Below are positions 58,516 through 64,000 of a stretch of 64,000 nucleotides of DNA, one piece after another; position 1 is the first letter of the stretch; the number at the start of each line of letters is the position of its first letter. The notes under the pieces were generated by a model. That model ran no database searches. It was not told the DNA's origin and saw nothing but the letters and a program-made list of their open reading frames with translations. Origin of the DNA: Trichosphaerium sp. ATCC 40318. Lineage: Eukaryota; Discosea; Flabellinia; Trichosidae. Where the stretch lies: contig JALMLS010000322.1 of NCBI GenBank assembly GCA_038496445.1, forward strand, positions 496,001 through 560,000. Reading direction: 5' to 3'. Both the position numbers and the translations under genes were made by a program.

Positions 58516-58867
58516 TTTGTGTGCGTTAAATCACCGCACACACAACGGTGGTATGTATGCTCTCAGGGCACAGGATGGAAAAATCTTTAACGCCATCACC
58601 TCGCAGGAAGAGTCGCAAGAGAAGTGCCTCAACCTCTGTAGGCTCAGGGAGACGAAATAGTCTCCAAAGAAGAAACACTACAGTAACTCGCAACAAATCG
58701 CAGCGTAGAGTCGGTACGGCTTTATTTTGGCATAAAAATAATGTCATACCTTATTCATACCATTTACAGCGCGGCTGCGGTGCCCCAATCGTTTTTTCAC
58801 CTTCTTTCAAATTCCAAATAGCTTTTTTGTAAAATTTTGAACGCAGACGTCAAAGGCAAATGCCGCA
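58516..58867. promoter_or_regulatory. shared 5' region, may include an extra exon
   Basis: 352 bp between two divergent start codons. A plus-strand open frame here (from 58557, MLSGHRMEKSLTPSPRRKSR...RRNTTVTRNKSQ) has the same basic, Ser-rich character as the N-terminus of the downstream gene. It could be an alternative first exon, but I found no splice in the right phase. Confidence 0.35.
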
Positions 58868-61800
58868 ATGAGTAACAAGAAAGACTCACAGCGCACGCTG
58901 GCTCGTAAAAGCCGTGCTAACTCGCCTTTGCCTAAGGCGTCCAGATCTTCGCGAACAACAGAAACAAAAGGTTTTCTTTTCTTATAGCAAACAGTAGTGT
59001 ACGTTTATGCTAATTCTGACGCAGATAAAGAAGAAGCCTCCCTAAAACTAAAGATCTTGAGCCAGTACTTGAATGAGGTGCGCAGAGCGTTTCGTTAGCG
59101 TAACAGTTAACTTTAGCCCTCACACTTAAATTAACAACTTTGGTTGGCTCACTGGCAATAGATACAAAAAGGATCCGTTGGGGCTACCACAAAGCAAAAC
59201 TTGAAGAAGGCGCTAACGGAGCTTCGATCGAGCATAATCCGTGATAATGGTAAAGTATACACACGCAAGCAGGGCTACCTGTCCACAAATGACGTACGCG
59301 CATTGGCTCTAAATTAATCATAAAACATACAACCAGTTGCAAAAACCTCTCGTAACGTTTTGTTGCAACCCATTGCTTCGATATCCTTCTTTGGTCGCCC
59401 GCTAATATTGTTTTCTTTTTTTTGCAGGCAATAAAGCTAGTTGCAGATGTAGCACAGTTAGGGACACAACAAGAGCTTGAAATAACGCGCAAGGCATACA
59501 TGTTATTGTCAGCTATACTCAATAAGAACCCAACAGCAGCCAGTAGGGCTAGAGATAAAGTAACGTTGAGTAGCCTTGCAAAGATTAAAACTAGGGAACA
59601 GGTACAATTTGGAATTTCGTAAAATGTGTTTATTAATAACGCAAATTACCGCCGTCTAAAAAATAGACTCGACGAAATTATAACTTTAGTGTTTTCAGGC
59701 CAAGTTTGGCAATTATGAGTGTTTTTTCTTTTATTCGCTAGTTTATTGTCTTATATACCTTTAGCGTCGTTACTGGGAGGGTGTACCTATTGCTGAACCA
59801 TTTATATTGATGTACAAGAACAATCAGGAGTTTTTGTTCAAGCTAGAGGACGAAGTGCTTCTAAATGTTTTTGAAATCATAGATGCCACTCAGAATTATC
59901 GCTTTGTAGACTTTCTGTCTACATTGTGTACCTGCGATAGCTTACCACTGCCCGAGACGCAAAAAATCATTGCTGAAGAATTGATAAATAACGAGTCGCT
60001 TGAATTCGGTATTGAGCTAGAAGCTGGCCGTGTGTTGCTTTCAACGCAAGACGAGAGAGATATACCACTGTTAGAGTTTTTGAAGCGAGGTGGATCGCAA
60101 GTAGACTTATTTTATTCTGTAATCAACCTATTCAGTTCTATTTGTAAGGTACGTTGGTGCATGGTCATCACCGTCACAATTTAACGCTTTCATGAATCGC
60201 CGAAGTTCTATATCTCATTTTTGAAGTCACAGTTTATTATTTTTTTCTTTTACGCGTTGGTATCCGCCATACTAATGCTATTCTACACCATGACGTCATA
60301 ATTCTTTTTTATTGTTTTTAGTTTTTGTTTTTTCTTTTTTTCCCTTTACCTTATCGCTGTGCGCGTACTATGATTTTTTGTTCATGCTTTGTTTTTAGGG
60401 GAGAAATTACATGGCTATTGAAATTGTTACAGATCAATTAAAGGTTTCTCGTGATGTTGTATTTCATATTCTAGAGGAAGATAAATACCCTGCACGGTTA
60501 CGTTCAGTAGCTTGCAAGCTCTTGATAAATGGGTTTATTGATAGAGATCCATATTACCCTAGCACAACGACGCTAAAGCGCGCATGGGTAAGTTTATCTA
60601 TTTTCCAATGACCAGATTCGCCTTCAAATACCTTGCACCTTTTTGAAGCTTTTTTTGGTGTAAATTAACGTCGGTTTGGTGTTTGTTGTACACGTTTGAT
60701 TTTGATGAAGTATTTTTGTTGGATTTTGGGCTTATCGTATTGTAGGTGTATCCTTATAGAAAAGTAGAGCGTAAAAAGCAGCGCAATGACATTGAGAAAT
60801 TTTCTTTGTCGTATATTTTTGATGATAAAAACTATACTATGGACGCACGGTATCGTCGAAAGGGATATTTGAATTTATTTCACAACGTACGAGCGTTTAG
60901 AAAACACGGAATGAAGTGATCTTTTTTTTTTTCTTGCTCGTAGTGTCGTAATTAATTTGGTTTGTAGATTATAAAGCTTATACGTGTTTGCTTCTTTTGT
61001 GGCATCATAGAGACTTCGAAGGAAGCTCATGTACTTCGTTTTTGCTACGCACTTAATATTGAACCAACAGATGGTACGTCTTGCCTCTAAATTACCTGTT
61101 TTTATCGTATTTATTTTTCTTTACTCGTTGTTAAACTTATTTATTAGATTGGAGTGATGAAGATAAAAGGAAGCTCATTGTAAGTTGGCTTTTTTTTTTT
61201 TCAACAGAAAAAAACAGCTACGCGTGTAGCTGCCTTTTTGGAAACCAAGTATTATTTGTTTCTTAATTTCGCTACGTTAGGATGTCAAATTGGAGATTTT
61301 GAATATTGTTGAAAGATTTCTGGATCATTTGAATCGCAAGGGCATGTCAGAGTATTTATCAAGGGCCAGTGGTGATAAAACTACTATTGCTGTTATTGAT
61401 AAGCAAGTACAAGAGCGCGAACAAAAGATAAAGATGATACAATCGCTATTAGGCGGTAGACCAATTGTACGTTACATTACGTTATTTTATAGGTTATTTT
61501 TTTTGGTTTTGACCATCTTTGTAGTCCAAAATCACGAAGTACGATAAGTATTCCTTGAGTGCAGCATTATTGCGACAGTTCAAGCTGAGGAACGCAAAGT
61601 TGACGCGCAAGGCATTGAATTTGCTTCTCCACCTACTCACTACACAAAGGTATGACTCGCATATTTGTTGTTGTTTTGGTATTAAAGCTATTTTTTTTTT
61701 ATAGTGAAGAAGCACTTTTGATTAAAATGATTCCAACAATACAATTGATCTTGACACGTGAAGACCAAGAAGAAGCTACGAAGTTAACAAAGCGTGTTAG

Positions 61801-64000
61801 TAGTCTTATGAGATTAACTACACAACGTGTTAATGAACGGCAACTCGACAAGTTTGTTGATATGTTTAAAATGCTCATTTCAATGTGTACTGGTACGTTT
61901 ACAGTTTCCCCTCAAGCATCTTTTTGAGCTATGAGTATTCGGTAACAGTGATTAATTGACGTGTCATTTAGATGAACAGAACAAGGAGGAAAATAAGCGA
62001 TTGTTGTATAACTTGCGAGTGCATGATAAAGTAATGCAAATTCTTTCTGTACGTTCTCTTTTTTCTTTCTTCTATTTTTTCAATAATTCTTGTGTTACTT
62101 ACATATATACGTATAGGTGCCTATTGAACCTGCTGATGATTGCGACTTGAACCCTAATCAAGTGTATGTACAAGGGTATAACTTTATCCGCGAGGTATGT
62201 TGCAAAGGCTTTGGTTTTTTGGGTTGAAAATTGAATGTTTTTCTTTGTTTGCGCTCTTTACTGACAATAATAATTTTTTAGTTCTGTATGGACAGCAAGC
62301 GAAATCAACGTGCTGTTTTTGAATACTTGGATTGGATGATTCATCAGTTATTGATCTTTATTGGCTTACAATCTAAAAAGACTGAGCTAGCTATCTTGAA
62401 AGCAATCAATAGTGTTTTGTTAGAAAACCACGATTTGTGTGAACGTATGACTTTGAATAATATTGATAAGCTTGTAAACCTTGCTTGGAATAACAAAGTA
62501 GCTCATAATTACGTCGTTTTGTTTCAGGTACGATATAAAACTCTGAACGAAGACAAGAAACGTTGTATTACCCCCATTGCTGATTAGTTTTGTTTTAGAC
62601 AATCATTGCTCCACATGATACTAAAAGAGCTTCTATATACATGCAAACACAAGTGTTCAAGGCACTATTACGCCACCGGAAGATAAAGGAAATGTGAGTC
62701 GATACTGCTTTGATGTGTTGTTTTTTTTTGTTGCTGATGTTTTACTTTCTTAGAATGAGACCTGGTCGGCGAAGAGATCAACTCAAATTTTCTGAGTTGG
62801 GAACTCTGGACGATGGCAAAGCTACTAATTTCTTGTCACTGTTGACACTCTGTGTTGAGGGTAGCAACCCTGAAGTAGAAACACAGTTACAAAAGATTTT
62901 CCCTCTTAGCCACTGCGTCAAGGCGTGCAAGTTGTGCTTTGAAGATTATCCAGATATCATCCCTACATATACACAGTTTATGACTGAAATCCATTTGAAC
63001 ACAGTAGCAATTACAGACAAGCGTATGTGTTTTTTTTCTTGGTTTTGGATTTTCTCTTTTTTTTTGCAATTGCCTGACTGAATTTGTATAGCTGGTCTTG
63101 ATGAGAGGTTATGGCTATTGATGAAGTCATTTGCAGATGATTTAGATACTTTAGTTAAAGAAGGCATAGCCCTATCAGAGTACGCTTCTATTATATTTTT
63201 CTTTCTCTGCCAATACAAAAAAAACCATCGGATTACTGAGTTTTCTGTTTAGATCTGGATTGGAATATGTCTTTGAAGGTATTGTACCACTTTTCAGGTA
63301 TTACTTTAGCAAGAGCTTTATTCAAGCGTTCGATGAGATGAAGTACGTCCACTTGTTCTTTTCTCTCTTTATTTACTTTCTGTGTAGTACTGAAGAACGT
63401 GAAAAGCGTCGGGCAATCGCTGATACAATAGTAATGAATCTGTTGCTATTGAAGAGACGTTTTACTATGGTATGTTGTTTTCTTGTTTCTTTATGATTAT
63501 GATGTATTAACCTGTTTATTAGGTTCGTGGTGCTGATAACCATGTTGCAGCGTTGAATTTGTGTCTTAAAGCCATGGGCGACGTTGGACTTACAGGAGAA
63601 GGCGAACAAGTCACTCAAGAGGTAGCTCTTTTATTTTATTTATTGATTGTAAGTTCGTTATTCTTATGATTGGTAGATGGACTATATAGTGCGTACAGTC
63701 ACTGTAAAAGTTATGCAAGATGATGAGGAACCAGAATACGCAGAGTTCCCTATTCAAGCGTCTTTCATGATTAAGCTGTAAGTTTTCTTTAAATTATAGA
63801 TGACTTGTGACTTATGCTTTTTTTTCGATTAGAAATGACTTGATTGCATTCCGTGTCGCTGAATTAATGACTGAAGAAGGAGAGTTTGAATACTACATGA
63901 AAGTACTTGTTAATGAACTAGGGTACGAACAAAACCCTAGAGGGATTTATCTTTTAGTTTATGTCAAAGTTATCTCAATGCTAATGGTTTCTTAGCACTG
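58868..64000 (+). CDS. IP3-receptor-like protein (RIH domain), 5' part
   Basis: Partial: the gene runs off the right edge. Start MSNKKDSQRTLARKSRANSP, a basic Ser-rich lead. Helical exons follow: EEASLKLKILSQYLNE, KQNLKKALTELRSS, LEITRKAYMLLSAILNKN, LEDEVLLNVFEIIDATQNYR and ARLRSVACKLLINGF. The RIH (RyR and IP3R homology) domain lies at about 61.98-62.70 kb: LRVHDKVMQILS, QGYNFIREFCMDSKRNQRAV, FEYLDWMIHQLLIFIGL, AILKAINSVLLENHDLC and FQTIIAPHDTKRASIYMQT. Exons continue through EEREKRRAIADTIVMNLLLL and VRTVTVKVMQDDEEPEYAEF to the window end. IP3 receptors release Ca2+ from the ER. No MIR or suppressor domain precedes the RIH part, and the pore would lie outside the window. More than 15 introns are visible. 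Confidence 0.75.

Overview
This is 64 kb of nuclear DNA from a eukaryote, most likely a free-living protist with a compact, AT-rich genome. Almost every gene is cut by many short introns, mostly about 40-80 nt, and many introns begin GTAC rather than GTAAG. The gene set is eukaryotic: SYS1, CCAR1-like, INO80B/IES2-like, PPME1, a ZIP11-type transporter, GABA-B-like receptors and an IP3-receptor-like protein. There are no operons or Shine-Dalgarno sites. The species cannot be fixed from the sequence. Most gene models below were spliced by hand, so start and end are the outer CDS limits and introns lie inside.

Layout. 0.4-3.2 kb: a hypothetical minus-strand gene, a Dabb-domain gene and a plus-strand gene with a repeated DWYK / GGGGLL / YPEH motif. 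3.8-6.6 kb: a minus-strand multidomain gene with an MLKL-type helical bundle, a receiver-like fold and a C2 domain. 7.0-9.8 kb: di-N-acetylchitobiase (GH18) and a PLP homeostasis protein. 10.5-18.4 kb: an F-box/LRR gene, an AlaX-like editing protein, a CAMK-type kinase, PPME1 and an INO80 subunit, arranged as tight head-to-head and tail-to-tail pairs. 18.9-31.9 kb: four cell-surface genes (a type I membrane protein, a GABA-B-like receptor, a beta-helix/Cys-rich adhesin-like protein and a multi-pass receptor-like protein). An F-box/MORN gene, a decayed LRR fragment and a possible Pol III RNA lie among them. 32.4-45.6 kb: SYS1, CCAR1-like, ZIP11-like, a second F-box/LRR gene and a long 2OG-Fe(II) oxygenase gene.

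45.6-49.3 kb is a large imperfect inverted duplication carrying two copies of a SPRY-domain gene and a small companion gene. Its spacer holds a TIR element. 49.7-56.6 kb is accessory sequence: a third F-box/LRR gene, two diverged copies of an F-box-like gene, small uncertain ORFs and a second candidate Pol III RNA. 56.7-64 kb: a minus-strand gene with repeated GFLxYLD motifs, head-to-head with an IP3-receptor-like gene that runs off the right edge.

The most unusual content is the MLKL-bundle/receiver/C2 fusion, the F-box repeat genes that look like families common in giant viruses, the SPRY inverted duplication with diverged loops, the two unassigned structured RNA candidates, and an apparent excess of the palindrome CACGTG. 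Three homopolymer indels (43.67, 47.0 and 55.2 kb) break otherwise good coding sequence; they may be sequencing errors, real decay or, at 43.67 kb, recoding.
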